Below are positions 44,862 through 53,016 of a DNA stretch of 57,407 bases, in pieces. The stretch is from an uncultured bacterium. Its GTDB lineage: Bacteria > Atribacterota > Atribacteria > Atribacterales > Caldatribacteriaceae. The notes beneath the pieces are model-generated. The model did not search any database, had not been told where the DNA came from, and was given only the letters and a program-made list of their open reading frames with translations. Numbering within the stretch: the first letter of the stretch is position 1; every line of letters starts with the position of its first letter. The DNA lies in contig CALAIW010000003.1 in NCBI GenBank assembly GCA_937922705.1, positions 1 to 57,407 on the forward strand, given 5' to 3'. The translations under genes were made by a program, and so were the position numbers.

Positions 44862-46218
44862 CTTCCTCAACCTCGAGGAGGAATCCATCGATTTCGAGGA
44901 GAAGACGAGAGTAAAACACTGTTGGTTCCCCTCTCTCCTTTGTGTGCCATTCTCCAGAAGGAGTAAGAACGCGAAACTTTCGCCTACCTAGAAAAATGTA
45001 GCGTCCTTCTTCCTCTCTCCACTGCACCTCTCCAAGAATCTCCTGTGCATCCTTCTGTCCAGAAAGCATTTTCTCCACAAGGAGAAACCCATGGCCAAGA
45101 ACAAGCCTACGTTTTGTAGCGCTGTATACTCCCTCGCTCTTTCTTTCAAAAACTCGAATAACAACAGGGTACGGTAAGCGAACCAGAGAACCACAGAAAG
45201 GACATCTCCTAAGGAGCAAAGGAAGCCAGTACGGATATGGAAAGTACTGAGCACACCGGTTGCACCGCCAGAGCTCAAAAAAGGAAAAGAAAAGAGCCCG
45301 TTCCCATTCTCGAGCCAGAGGTCGACGCTCAGGAACAAAAAGACCGTCAAGAAAACTCTGCTCCACAAGTTCCTGAAGCGAGGGAGGAAGTATGCGGTAA
45401 CTTAAAACCCCCCGACGAAAAAGGGGTATACCAAGCCGCTTCGGCCGGTGGCGAAAGTCACAGGGATGTTCACTGAAAAGAGCCATTTTTCCCCATCCTA
45501 AGCGCTCATCTTCTTCTGGATCTTCCGCGTAACACACAAGGGGTTGTAGAGGATTCCGAAAAAGGAGAGTGTGAAAGAGAAGCACAGCAAGACTGTGCCG
45601 GTCAGTTTTTTGACTTGGTGTGGCATTCCTCAAGACAACTTCAGGAGCCATAAAGGGCATCATGCCCGCCACCTGAGGAGGAAGAAAGCCTGGCACCACA
45701 AGACCATCAAGGTCAATGAGTACTGCAAGGCCTTTGGTAATGTCTACAAGGAAATTGCTAAAGTGGAGGTCTGCATGGGCACATCCTTTTCCATGGAGAG
45801 CTGCAACAATACGGGCAATGCTATGAGCAATTTGAAGGTAATTGAGCCAGTTAGCCCCTTTCTCTACCGCTTCTTTGAATTCCCTGGGACTAAAGATGTA
45901 ATCCACAAGCTCTCGAAAAGGTGGTCGAGGCACGCGTTTGGTAACTACCCCAATGCGTCTCCAACCATCAAGCTCTTGCACAAGCGCCACAGGCCAGCAA
46001 AGGAAATTTGCTTCCTCTCCAAGGTTTTTCCCAAGCTCAAGGACTCGCTGGAGTAATGCTCCTTTCTCCTGAGGAAGAGCCTGATCGTGGTATACCTTGA
46101 CTACGAAATTCCCACAGCGGCTAAAATAGACTTCTCCTTCACCACCGACAAAAACGGGACCTTCTACTTCAAACCGTTTCGGCACAAAAGAGAAAGGAGA
46201 AACCGCAGTTACCCGCAT
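44833..46218 (-). CDS. Serine/threonine protein kinase-like protein with zinc ribbon (TerY-P triad kinase)
   Basis: This 461-aa protein has a glycine-rich loop FVGGEGEVYF, the ATP lysine in FVVKVYHDQ, the catalytic loop GCAHADLHFSNFLVDI (HxDxxxxN), the metal-binding segment LIDLDGLVVPGF in place of DFG, and FMAPEVVLR as the APE equivalent. About residues 335-365 form a zinc ribbon (CNRCAQYF...RRCPFCGSL). A C-terminal beta-rich domain follows. The catalytic residues suggest activity despite DLD for DFG. The start overlaps the PP2C gene by 10 bases. The kinase, PP2C and VWA set is the TerY-P triad described by comparative genomics of tellurite-resistance-linked systems. Confidence 0.88.
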   Translation of the reverse strand: MRVTAVSPFSFVPKRFEVEGPVFVGGEGEVYFSRCGNFVVKVYHDQALPQEKGALLQRVLELGKNLGEEANFLCWPVALVQELDGWRRIGVVTKRVPRPPFRELVDYIFSPREFKEAVEKGANWLNYLQIAHSIARIVAALHGKGCAHADLHFSNFLVDITKGLAVLIDLDGLVVPGFLPPQVAGMMPFMAPEVVLRNATPSQKTDRHSLAVLLFHTLLFRNPLQPLVCYAEDPEEDERLGWGKMALFSEHPCDFRHRPKRLGIPLFRRGVLSYRILPPSLQELVEQSFLDGLFVPERRPLAREWERALFFSFFELWRCNRCAQYFPYPYWLPLLLRRCPFCGSLVRLPYPVVIRVFERKSEGVYSATKRRLVLGHGFLLVEKMLSGQKDAQEILGEVQWREEEGRYIFLGRRKFRVLTPSGEWHTKERGEPTVFYSRLLLEIDGFLLEVEEDGCRGSLSG

Positions 46219-47219
46219 CGGTACACCACCACAAGAGTCCGATCGTCAAAGCTTCCAGGAAGGGTATACGTACCAAGCCAGGTAACAAGACGTCGAGCCG
46301 CTCTCTCAAGACTCCCTGAAGAGGAAACCTCGCGAAGGAGATCACGGACAAAGCGATCAGTCACGTCCTCCGGAGGACCGTAGAGACAATCATCTGCCAA
46401 ACCATCTGTCATAAGGAGGAGAGCTTCAAGCCGTTCCCTTCGAAAGTCAAAAGACCCCACTCGGCAGTACCTCTGCCAGTCGGGCTGCGTTAGTACTGCT
46501 GTCTCTCCAAGGTCGCAGTCTTCCTGAACGCTCAAAAGAAGACTTTTTCCACCTCGTTGAACCCCAAGAATGGCTCCATCACCGAGGTGAAAAAAAAGCC
46601 CCCTCTTCTGGGACACATTACAGAGACAAAAAAGAAGAGTTGTCGCAAAATCACTCTCTGGTCGTGCCTCCCTCTGAGCAAGGTTCCGTAAAAAAGTATG
46701 CGTGTACGTCCCTGCTTCATAAAGGTACTCTAAAATGACATCCCACGAAGGAGGTTCTTCACCTTCTTCTCCTTTCTCTTCAAACCAACTTAGTACTCCA
46801 ATCTCATTCCATCCAGAATAGGGCTCGTCGGACTCTCCTGCGCAAGACGCACTTGTCCTCAAGCGGAAGCGACGCCTCCGGGATACGACTAAGGGGAGCT
46901 TGGTCAAGACATAATCGGCAAAAACGCTCACTGCAAAGGTAGCACCCCACACACTTTTTGGAGCGCTGCCAACTCCATCGGCTAAGGCTACAGCAAGCCA
47001 ATCACCTTTCGAACGTACAAGAAGGCTGTCTTCTCTGCCTCTCTGCATTTTTCGATGAAGCCTTCCAACGACGCTCCCCCCAACAAAAGCAAATCCCCCA
47101 AGGTGTCCAAAAACAGCAAGCCAGTCAGGATGTGTGTTGAACGAAGAGAGTACTCGATCGCCAGCGATAAATCCTTGCGAGATACACCCCACCTCCTCAT
47201 GGGATATACTGGAGAACAT
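46209..47219 (-). CDS. PP2C-family protein phosphatase (TerY-P triad)
   Basis: This 336-aa protein shows PP2C metal-binding motifs: REDSLLV and LAVALADGVGSAPKSVWGA (DGxG), SDFATTLLFCLCN, FFHLGDGAILGV, ALLLMTDGLADDCLYG and the terminal GSFDDRTLVVVY. It should remove phosphate from targets of the adjacent kinase. An acidic, low-complexity loop (EEKGEEGEEPP) interrupts the domain in the middle. The ATG at 47219 overlaps the VWA gene by 23 bases. No clear Shine-Dalgarno is seen, so translational coupling is likely. Confidence 0.9.
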   Translation of the reverse strand: MFSSISHEEVGCISQGFIAGDRVLSSFNTHPDWLAVFGHLGGFAFVGGSVVGRLHRKMQRGREDSLLVRSKGDWLAVALADGVGSAPKSVWGATFAVSVFADYVLTKLPLVVSRRRRFRLRTSASCAGESDEPYSGWNEIGVLSWFEEKGEEGEEPPSWDVILEYLYEAGTYTHTFLRNLAQREARPESDFATTLLFCLCNVSQKRGLFFHLGDGAILGVQRGGKSLLLSVQEDCDLGETAVLTQPDWQRYCRVGSFDFRRERLEALLLMTDGLADDCLYGPPEDVTDRFVRDLLREVSSSGSLERAARRLVTWLGTYTLPGSFDDRTLVVVYRCG

Positions 47220-47895
47220 CAGGAGGAATCGGTATAGGCATTGAGGAGGTTTCTCCCTGTCCCTGTGGTCGGCTTAAGGTTTTACTCACCGAGCGAACAG
47301 TTTGCGAAACCCAGCGGAAAAATGCCGCAAAAGAGGCTGCATCGGAATCCATCTTAAAGCTTGGTCCGATAGCAATTTCTCTCAGCGTTGCTTCATCAAT
47401 ATCCGGTCCACACCCCACGGTGATGACATTGAGCACTTTTCGTTCCTTTCGGGCAAGAAGTTCTTCCCGAGGCGTACGCCAGTCGTCGGTCGGCTTCCCA
47501 TCAGTGAGGATAAACACAAGAGGTTTCCAATCCCCCTTTTCTCCCCCAGGAATAGCCTTTTTTACATCCCGATCGAGAGAATCGATAAGAAGCCGAAGCG
47601 CTTGCCCAAGAGGCGTGTACCCTTCTGCTTCCAGAGGTGGTAGGGAAAGCTGATCAATAGGTACAAGCCCTCCGGTAAGATTTTGTACTTCCCTTCCAAA
47701 GGTGATGACCGAAACCCATACCGTTTCCCGGGCAAAAGTGTCGTTCTCAACCTCGCGTTTGAAAAGCACCACCCCCTCCTGAAGGGCTTGGATAGGGGCT
47801 CCAGCCATACTTCCCGAAGTATCAAGAAGCAGATACACCGGTAAACGACGCAGACCTTGACTCAGCGCAACATCCATCGTGATGTGCTCATCCAT
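47197..47895 (-). CDS. TerY-like von Willebrand A domain protein
   Basis: This 232-aa protein (ATG 47895; an alternative in-frame ATG lies 6 codons later) is a single cytosolic VWA domain. It has the metal-ion-dependent adhesion site residues in YLLLDTSGSMAG (DxSxS), the threonine in EGYTPLGQAL and the aspartate in FILTDGKPTDDW. The spacing and the GRPTDxW-like motif match TerY. A proline-rich tail (SSMPIPIPPDVL) ends the protein. It is the first gene of the four-gene operon and is divergent from the ECF transporter gene. VWA proteins of this class assemble metal-dependent complexes. Confidence 0.9.
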   Translation of the reverse strand: MDEHITMDVALSQGLRRLPVYLLLDTSGSMAGAPIQALQEGVVLFKREVENDTFARETVWVSVITFGREVQNLTGGLVPIDQLSLPPLEAEGYTPLGQALRLLIDSLDRDVKKAIPGGEKGDWKPLVFILTDGKPTDDWRTPREELLARKERKVLNVITVGCGPDIDEATLREIAIGPSFKMDSDAASFAAFFRWVSQTVRSVSKTLSRPQGQGETSSMPIPIPPDVLQYIP

Positions 47896-47936
47896 GAATC
47901 TCAACCCCCAGTATAAGGATGAAGAATCATGCCATG

Positions 47937-47965
47937 TTGTCAGAGCATAGACCATAAGCTACAAT
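47937..47965 (+). promoter_or_regulatory. Promoter for the FolT-like ECF gene
   Basis: TTGTCA (47937-47942), 17 bases, TACAAT (47960-47965) on the plus strand, 25 bases before the ATG. No clear promoter was found for terY in the same gap on the other strand. Confidence 0.75.
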
Positions 47966-47990
47966 AATCAAAAACACAGGGGGTGAACCA

Positions 47991-48512
47991 ATGCGCGAAA
48001 GGACTCGGGAAATCGCCTTTGTAGGAATTCTCATCGCTATGAGTGTAGTTCTCACCCGTTTCGCAAGCATTAGAATCGCTATCGGTGGTATCGAGGGAGT
48101 GCGTATCGGCTTTGGAACATTTCCCATTATTCTCAGTGGTATTCTCTTTGGACCCGTTCTTGGTGCTCTTACCGGCGCACTTGCTGACATCATCGGCTTT
48201 GCCCTAAGTCCTATGGGGCCGTACTTTCCCCACTTTACCCTTACTGCATCGCTCTACGGAATCCTTCCAGGGATCCTCGTGCACTTTCCCTTACGCTCAA
48301 GAACGTACCGAATATTTCTTGCTGTTGTCGTACCCCAGATAGGGGTCGGATGCCTCCTTACTCCGTACTTCCTTCACACCCTCTTCGACATGCCCTGGAA
48401 AGTTCTCCTCATCCCCCGACTTATAAGCACCCCCCTCAACGTCCTTTTCTATGTGCTTCTTCTTTTCAGCCTCTCACGCGTTCCCCTTTTTGCCGCTCTT
48501 CGGGAACAGTAA
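47991..48512 (+). CDS. ECF transporter S component, folate (FolT)-like
   Basis: This 173-aa membrane protein has about six helices. The N-terminus carries the typical RTREIAFVGILIAMSVVLTR, followed by the helix-loop RIGFGTFPIILSGILFGPVL and GALTGALADIIGFALSPMG, which match folate-type and related S components. It would bind a vitamin such as folate and work with an EcfA/EcfT module encoded elsewhere. The ATG at 47991 has AGGGGGTG 5 bases upstream. It is monocistronic and convergent with the epimerase gene. Substrate assignment is by motif resemblance only. Confidence 0.8.
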   Translation: MRERTREIAFVGILIAMSVVLTRFASIRIAIGGIEGVRIGFGTFPIILSGILFGPVLGALTGALADIIGFALSPMGPYFPHFTLTASLYGILPGILVHFPLRSRTYRIFLAVVVPQIGVGCLLTPYFLHTLFDMPWKVLLIPRLISTPLNVLFYVLLLFSLSRVPLFAALREQ

Positions 48513-48517
48513 CTGAA

Positions 48518-48558
48518 GCTTTGGGGAGTTTATGTCCTTCTGCAGAACTCCCCAAAGC
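48518..48558. terminator. Convergent-gene hairpin without U-tract
   Basis: A perfect 13-bp stem (GCTTTGGGGAGTT with AACTCCCCAAAGC, 15-base loop) sits between the ECF gene and the end of the epimerase gene and includes the latter's last codons. Neither side has a run of T, so it may be a weak terminator or an RNA-protecting hairpin. Confidence 0.45.
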
Positions 48559-49201
48559 GCCGGGCAGCAACTTCAAGGTCTTCTTTTCCTGAGAAAATGC
48601 TTGAGGTTCCAGCCACAAAGACATTGGCTCCTGCTTCTTTCAAAAGAGGTACCGTCTCTTCGCTGATCCCCCCATCCACAGCAACATCCACATCTACCCC
48701 AAGCTCACAAGCAATTTCTCGGACTCGGCGGACTTTTGCCACCACCTCAGGAACAAATTTCTGCCCCACGAATCCAGGATCCACGGTCATACAAAGGACA
48801 AGGTCGACATAAGGAAGAAGGTAGGAAAGAAACTCAGGGTCTGTTGCAGGGTTCAGGGCAATGCCAACCTTCTTTCCCAGCCTTCTAACCGCAAGAGCAA
48901 GATGATGCAGTCTTGCATTTCCCTCAGCATGGAAAGTGATATAATCTGCCCCAAGCTGGGCAAAGAGAGAAAAATGGGGCTCCGGATTCACCACCATAAG
49001 GTGCACGTCGAAGGGGAGATGCGTCATGGGACGAAGTTTTCGAAGAAGATTTGTCCCAATGGCAAAATTTGGAACAAATACCCCATCCATAACGTCTATG
49101 TGAAGCATATCTACTCCACCACGCTCGAGTTTGCGTACGTCCTCAAGAAGAGCAAGGTAATTTGCGCAATCCAAAGAAGCAGAGATTTTTACGTCCCTCA
49201 A
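48530..49201 (-). CDS. rpe: Ribulose-phosphate 3-epimerase family protein
   Basis: This 223-aa TIM-barrel protein has HIDVMDGVFVPNFAIG, FDVHLMVVNPEPH, the histidine in YITFHAEG, CMTVDPGFVGQKF, VDVAVDGGISEETV and FVAGTSSIF. These supply the metal-binding histidines and aspartates of D-ribulose-5-phosphate 3-epimerase. The N-terminal ISASLDCANYLALLEDVRKL differs from the usual IAPSILSADF, so a related epimerase (allulose-6-phosphate, for example) is possible, particularly beside two polyol-type dehydrogenases. The start is TTG at 49201, overlapping the stop of the upstream dehydrogenase gene. Confidence 0.88.
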   Translation of the reverse strand: MRDVKISASLDCANYLALLEDVRKLERGGVDMLHIDVMDGVFVPNFAIGTNLLRKLRPMTHLPFDVHLMVVNPEPHFSLFAQLGADYITFHAEGNARLHHLALAVRRLGKKVGIALNPATDPEFLSYLLPYVDLVLCMTVDPGFVGQKFVPEVVAKVRRVREIACELGVDVDVAVDGGISEETVPLLKEAGANVFVAGTSSIFSGKEDLEVAARRFGEFCRRT

Positions 49202-50223
49202 GGGATAAGCACCACCTTTACGTAAGGAATCCTTCGCTCCCGCATACCCAGAAGAAAAGCCGGGGCTTCTTCAAGGCGAATCCGATGAGAAATAAGGGAA
49301 GCAAAGGATACCCGTCCAGAGCCGGCGAAATCCAAAACCTTTTTCCAATCCGAGTCAAGAAAAGCAAAACTTGAATTCCAGCTGCCAAAAAGAGTGAGTT
49401 CCTTTCGAAGGATGCGGCTAAAATCTTCAGGGGAAAGAAGCACATTTTTTTCTTGATTCCCTAAGAGGAGAACTCTTCCCCTTTTTCGAACAAGTTTTAA
49501 GGCATCCACAAAGGCTTGAGCGCTTCCTGAGGCTTCCACCACAAGGTCTATCCCCTCTGGTTCTGCCGGAAAAAAGGAAGGGTATAAGGTTACGTCAAAC
49601 CCCATACTTCGAGCAAGAGAAAACTTTCGCTCATCTACGTCATATCCAATAAGCTTTCGAACTCCCGAAAGCTTAAGCCACATGCCAGCAAGTAATCCCA
49701 AAGGACCAAGACCAAACACTGCTGCAATCTCTCCAAAGGTCCTCCCCACCCGCCGTAAGGCATGAAGCGCTACTGCCGCTGGTTCTGTAAGCGCCCCTTC
49801 CTCAAAGGAGAGACTTTGAGGAAGGGGAAGAAGATTCGTCACCGGAACCACCACATACTCAGCAAACGCTCCATTCTGGCGAGAACCAAGGTACCCATAA
49901 TCCTCACAGAGTGCATACTCCCCAAGCCTACAATATGGGCACTTCCCACAAGGGATAAGAGGATACACAACGACTCCTTTTCCTATCCACTCTTCGTCCT
50001 TAGGGCTCCCCGTGGCTACGACTTCCCCCGCAAATTCATGCCCAGGAATAAGCGGATAAAAGTATGCAGTATCACCAAAGATTCGAGGGAGGTCTGAACC
50101 ACATACTCCACAAGCTCGAACTCGAACAAGCGCCTCGCCCTCTTTAGGTTCTGGGAGTGGTACCTCAGCAAGGCACAAAGAACCCTTTCCTTCAAGGACA
50201 AGTGCTCGCATTGTCCTTGTCAC
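49198..50223 (-). CDS. Zinc-dependent alcohol dehydrogenase, galactitol-1-phosphate dehydrogenase-like
   Basis: This 341-aa MDR-family protein has the catalytic zinc ligands in RACGVCGSDLPRIFG and PGHEFAGEVV, the structural zinc cluster CGKCPYCRLGEYALC, and a Rossmann domain VFGLGPLGLLAGMWLKLSGV. The segment ELTLFGSWNSSF resembles galactitol-1-phosphate and related polyol-phosphate dehydrogenases. It would oxidise a polyol or polyol phosphate with NAD(P)+. The GTG at 50223 overlaps the preceding dehydrogenase gene by 4 bases; an ATG four codons later is an alternative start. Confidence 0.88.
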   Translation of the reverse strand: MTRTMRALVLEGKGSLCLAEVPLPEPKEGEALVRVRACGVCGSDLPRIFGDTAYFYPLIPGHEFAGEVVATGSPKDEEWIGKGVVVYPLIPCGKCPYCRLGEYALCEDYGYLGSRQNGAFAEYVVVPVTNLLPLPQSLSFEEGALTEPAAVALHALRRVGRTFGEIAAVFGLGPLGLLAGMWLKLSGVRKLIGYDVDERKFSLARSMGFDVTLYPSFFPAEPEGIDLVVEASGSAQAFVDALKLVRKRGRVLLLGNQEKNVLLSPEDFSRILRKELTLFGSWNSSFAFLDSDWKKVLDFAGSGRVSFASLISHRIRLEEAPAFLLGMRERRIPYVKVVLIP

Positions 50224-51257
50224 GGGTTCACCACAACCTTTAACCCTTCGTGAGATTCAGCCACCTGGAAAGCCTCGTGGATTTTGTCAAGGGGAAACCG
50301 ATGAGTGATATACCAGGAAGGATGCACCATGCCCTTTGCCATAACTTGCAGAGCTTTCTTATGATGGCGGGGAAGACTTCCATGGGTTCCAAGAATCATG
50401 CATTCCCGGTAGTGGATGAGGTTGCTCGGAATGGAGATGTTTCGGGCATCTTTTGGAAGACCTCCAAAGAAATTAATACGTGCCCGATGGCGGGCAAATC
50501 GAAGCGCTGCTTCTTGTGCCTCAGGCGAGGCACAAGTAATCATGATGACATCGGCGCCCTCTCCCTCAGTAACCTCAAAAACTTTAGCCTCAAGATCTGG
50601 ATCATCAGCGAGGAAATAGTGGTCAGCCCCAAAACGCCTAGCCATCTCTAAACGGTGCGCCGAGCGCTGGATAACGATAATGTTTGTAGCTCCCATGAAA
50701 CGGCCCATTTCGATCATCATACACCCAATAGGACCGGCACCGATGATAAGGAGCGTGTCACCCACACTAAGACCACTCATCTCAAGACCATTAATAGCAC
50801 AAGCTAAGGGCTCAGCAAGAGAAGCCTCATCGTACGAGAGACTATCCGGTATCCGATGTACCGCCCCCTGGGTGACTGTAAGAGCGTTAAGGAGAATGTA
50901 CTCAGCAAACCCTCCCGGGAATTGATATCCAATGGCGTAGTTAATAGCACAGTTTGTTCCCATCCCATTTTGGCACCAAAAACAGGCACCGCAGGGGACA
51001 TCAGCACCGATAGCTACCCGGTCACCAACTCTGAACTTAGTTACCCCAGGACCTACTGCGACTACGTCCCCAGCAATCTCGTGACCGATAATTTGAGGGA
51101 ACTGGACCCGAGGGTTCCCAAAGTGAAAAATACGAATATCCGAGCCACATACTGAACATGCCCGAACACGAACAAGAACCTCCCCCTCTTTCGGGTAAGG
51201 ATCGGGAACCTCCCGGACCACGAGGCGATTATAGTCCTCAAGGACCGCAGCGCGCAT
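50220..51257 (-). CDS. Zinc-dependent alcohol dehydrogenase, sorbitol dehydrogenase-like
   Basis: This protein of about 345 aa has catalytic zinc ligands in RACSVCGSDIRIFHFG and IIGHEIAGDVVAVG. The structural zinc cluster is partly altered: CGACFWCQNGMGTNCAINY holds three cysteines in the usual positions with the fourth displaced. The NAD-binding motif is LLIIGAGPIGCMMIEMGRFM. It should be a polyol or threonine-type dehydrogenase paired with the overlapping gene downstream. The ATG at 51257 is 5-6 bases after GGGAG and is preferred over the GTG two codons earlier. Confidence 0.87.
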   Translation of the reverse strand: MRAAVLEDYNRLVVREVPDPYPKEGEVLVRVRACSVCGSDIRIFHFGNPRVQFPQIIGHEIAGDVVAVGPGVTKFRVGDRVAIGADVPCGACFWCQNGMGTNCAINYAIGYQFPGGFAEYILLNALTVTQGAVHRIPDSLSYDEASLAEPLACAINGLEMSGLSVGDTLLIIGAGPIGCMMIEMGRFMGATNIIVIQRSAHRLEMARRFGADHYFLADDPDLEAKVFEVTEGEGADVIMITCASPEAQEAALRFARHRARINFFGGLPKDARNISIPSNLIHYRECMILGTHGSLPRHHKKALQVMAKGMVHPSWYITHRFPLDKIHEAFQVAESHEGLKVVVNP

Positions 51258-51269
51258 AAGCACTCCCTT

Positions 51270-51710
51270 CTACATACTCTCAATGCGTCCTTCAACCTGG
51301 GTACCGTTACTCAGCACATCAGAAACAGGACACCGCTTCTTGACCTCATCAAGAAGCAGGGTAAGGTCGTCTGGTGAAAGCTTTCCACTCACCTTAACCA
51401 CAAAGCGCACCGCCAAAAATCCAGGACGCACAAGGTTATACTGCCCCATAAAACCCCGAGGATCGAGATCCCCTTCGGCCTCGATGGCAATTTTCTCCAC
51501 CGGGAGGTTCTTCTCGCGGGCAACGACAACGGTCACAATACCCAAACAACCAATAAGGGCGGCAAGGAGTCCCTCTACAGGATTTGGCGCAGAGTCTTTC
51601 CCGCCAAGAGAAGGTGGCTCATCAAAACTCAACGAGAAATCCCGTACCTTCGTGTCAATTCGCAAACCCCCAGTCCACTCACCTGAAGCACGAAAAGTCA
51701 ACATACTCAT
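51270..51710 (-). CDS. OsmC/Ohr-family protein
   Basis: This 146-aa protein has the OsmC fold signature. An N-terminal strand is followed by PPSLGGKDSAPNPVEGLLAALIGCLGIVT, containing the first peroxidatic-type cysteine, and the second cysteine lies in DEVKKRCPVSDVLSNGT. Such proteins reduce organic hydroperoxides with thiols. Between the two, EAEGDLDPRGFMG is typical of the YhfA-like subgroup. The ATG at 51710 follows AGGAGG. It is upstream of the two dehydrogenases on the same strand, about 12 bases from the first. Confidence 0.9.
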   Translation of the reverse strand: MSMLTFRASGEWTGGLRIDTKVRDFSLSFDEPPSLGGKDSAPNPVEGLLAALIGCLGIVTVVVAREKNLPVEKIAIEAEGDLDPRGFMGQYNLVRPGFLAVRFVVKVSGKLSPDDLTLLLDEVKKRCPVSDVLSNGTQVEGRIESM

Positions 51711-51728
51711 AGTACCTCCTCCTTCCTT

Positions 51729-52307
51729 TTATAATCGGGGCATACACAAAATCTCTCGGACTTTAAGGTCGAAAAACGAGTTTTGGTGGCAGGGACGAAG
51801 GACAATCGCTGTGTCCACACCTTTTTCCTTTCCCCCAAGAGCGATAACGTCTTCGGTAGTGGGAATGGCTCCAAAATCAGCTGCCATAATGGCCACTTCA
51901 ATTGCTACCTTGAATCCCTCTGAAATTCGCCGAAAACTCTCGGCCACAATTTCGGGAATGCTTAAGCCCCCAAAGCGCTGCCGGAACGACCGAGAAATTC
52001 CGCTCAAGGCATGGACCCCTTGCACGACCACCATACCCATTGCCTCAAGAAGTGCTCGCCGCTCCAAGGGAAGAGAAATGGCGTCACCCCCTGAGAACCC
52101 TGCGTGATATGTGCACACCACAATTTTCCCCTGATATCCTTCACGTTTTGCCTCTTCTCCCAGGCGAAGCGCTGTCTCTCCAGAGCTTGAAGCTACCACA
52201 ATGTATCTGATGTCTTTCTCTTTTGCCCGACGTAGCGCGCATGCTAGAACAACACCAGTATTCTGGGGTCCTGGAGCATCAAAGTACACAATAGTCCTCT
52301 CTTCCAC
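51729..52307 (-). CDS. Free-standing pyruvate kinase C-terminal (alpha/beta) domain protein
   Basis: About 192 aa from GTG 52307 (GTG 52310 is also possible). It shows the PK_C-like pattern NTGVVLACALRRAKEKDIRY, VASSSGETALRLGEEA, the strand KIVVCTYHAGF and MAADFGAIPTTEDVIALGG. Pyruvate kinase uses this domain for allosteric regulation; solitary copies with no catalytic barrel occur in many anaerobes and archaea with unknown function. The open frame upstream of 52310 overlaps phoU and has no matching sequence, so it is rejected. It is in the phoU operon, 13 bases after the phoU stop. Confidence 0.82.
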   Translation of the reverse strand: MEERTIVYFDAPGPQNTGVVLACALRRAKEKDIRYIVVASSSGETALRLGEEAKREGYQGKIVVCTYHAGFSGGDAISLPLERRALLEAMGMVVVQGVHALSGISRSFRQRFGGLSIPEIVAESFRRISEGFKVAIEVAIMAADFGAIPTTEDVIALGGKEKGVDTAIVLRPCHQNSFFDLKVREILCMPRL

Positions 52308-52320
52308 CACGCCCACCCCC

Positions 52321-52983
52321 TCACTGATGGAGCTCGAGCATCTCTCCAGTCTCCATATAGTAAATGCGCTCGGTGATATTGGTGATGTGATCACCAATGC
52401 GCTCAAGGTAGCGGGCAATCATAAGCACCCAAATGGCCTGGCGAGCAATTCGGGGATCGGCTTCGATGCTCTGTACCACGTCTTCGTGGATAGCTCGGTA
52501 CAACGCATCCACTTGGGCATCAGCATCAACCACTTTCTGGACAATCCCAAGGTCCCGGCGCAGGAAAGCGGCAATAGTCTCCTCAAGCATATGGATAACA
52601 ACTTCTGCCATCTTTGGTACTTCCACGAAGGGGCGAAAAACGGGGTTTTCAGCGAGACGAATGCTGAATTTTGCAATATCAATGGAATAGTCACCAATCC
52701 GCTCAACGTCGGTAATAATCTTAAGAATTGCCGCAATGATTCGAAGGTCCTTTGCTACTGGCTGCTGCAACGCAATCATCCGAAGGCATTTCTCCTCAAT
52801 CTTGAAATTGTAGTCATCCACAACATCATCCAGAGCAATAACTTCCCGGGCCTTCTCTACATTCCGCTCTTTCAAAGACTCTACCGCCATCTCGAGCATC
52901 TTTCTTGCCGCATGCGTCATGTTCACCAGGTCTTCCTGAAGCTCAGTAAGCTGTCGGACAAAATGTTCCCGCAGAATTTCCAT
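52321..52983 (-). CDS. phoU: Phosphate transport regulator PhoU
   Basis: This 220-aa all-helical protein has two PhoU repeats, each with the metal-binding E/DxxxD motif (ITDVERIGDYSIDIAKFS and ARYLERIGDHITNITERI). PhoU links the Pst phosphate transporter to PhoR signalling. Neither pst genes nor a phoR/phoB pair is in this window, so its partners are elsewhere. The ATG at 52983 has AGGAGG 6 bases upstream. The downstream gene is a solitary pyruvate kinase C-terminal domain. Confidence 0.96.
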   Translation of the reverse strand: MEILREHFVRQLTELQEDLVNMTHAARKMLEMAVESLKERNVEKAREVIALDDVVDDYNFKIEEKCLRMIALQQPVAKDLRIIAAILKIITDVERIGDYSIDIAKFSIRLAENPVFRPFVEVPKMAEVVIHMLEETIAAFLRRDLGIVQKVVDADAQVDALYRAIHEDVVQSIEADPRIARQAIWVLMIARYLERIGDHITNITERIYYMETGEMLELHQ

Positions 52984-53016
52984 GTCAAGCCTCCTAAAGA
53001 ACTTGCCAATATTAAA

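Noticed and set aside
48518-48558. Strong bidirectional terminator between the ECF gene and rpe
   Set aside because: The stem is perfect, but neither side has a U-tract and the loop is long, so only a low-confidence hairpin is reported.
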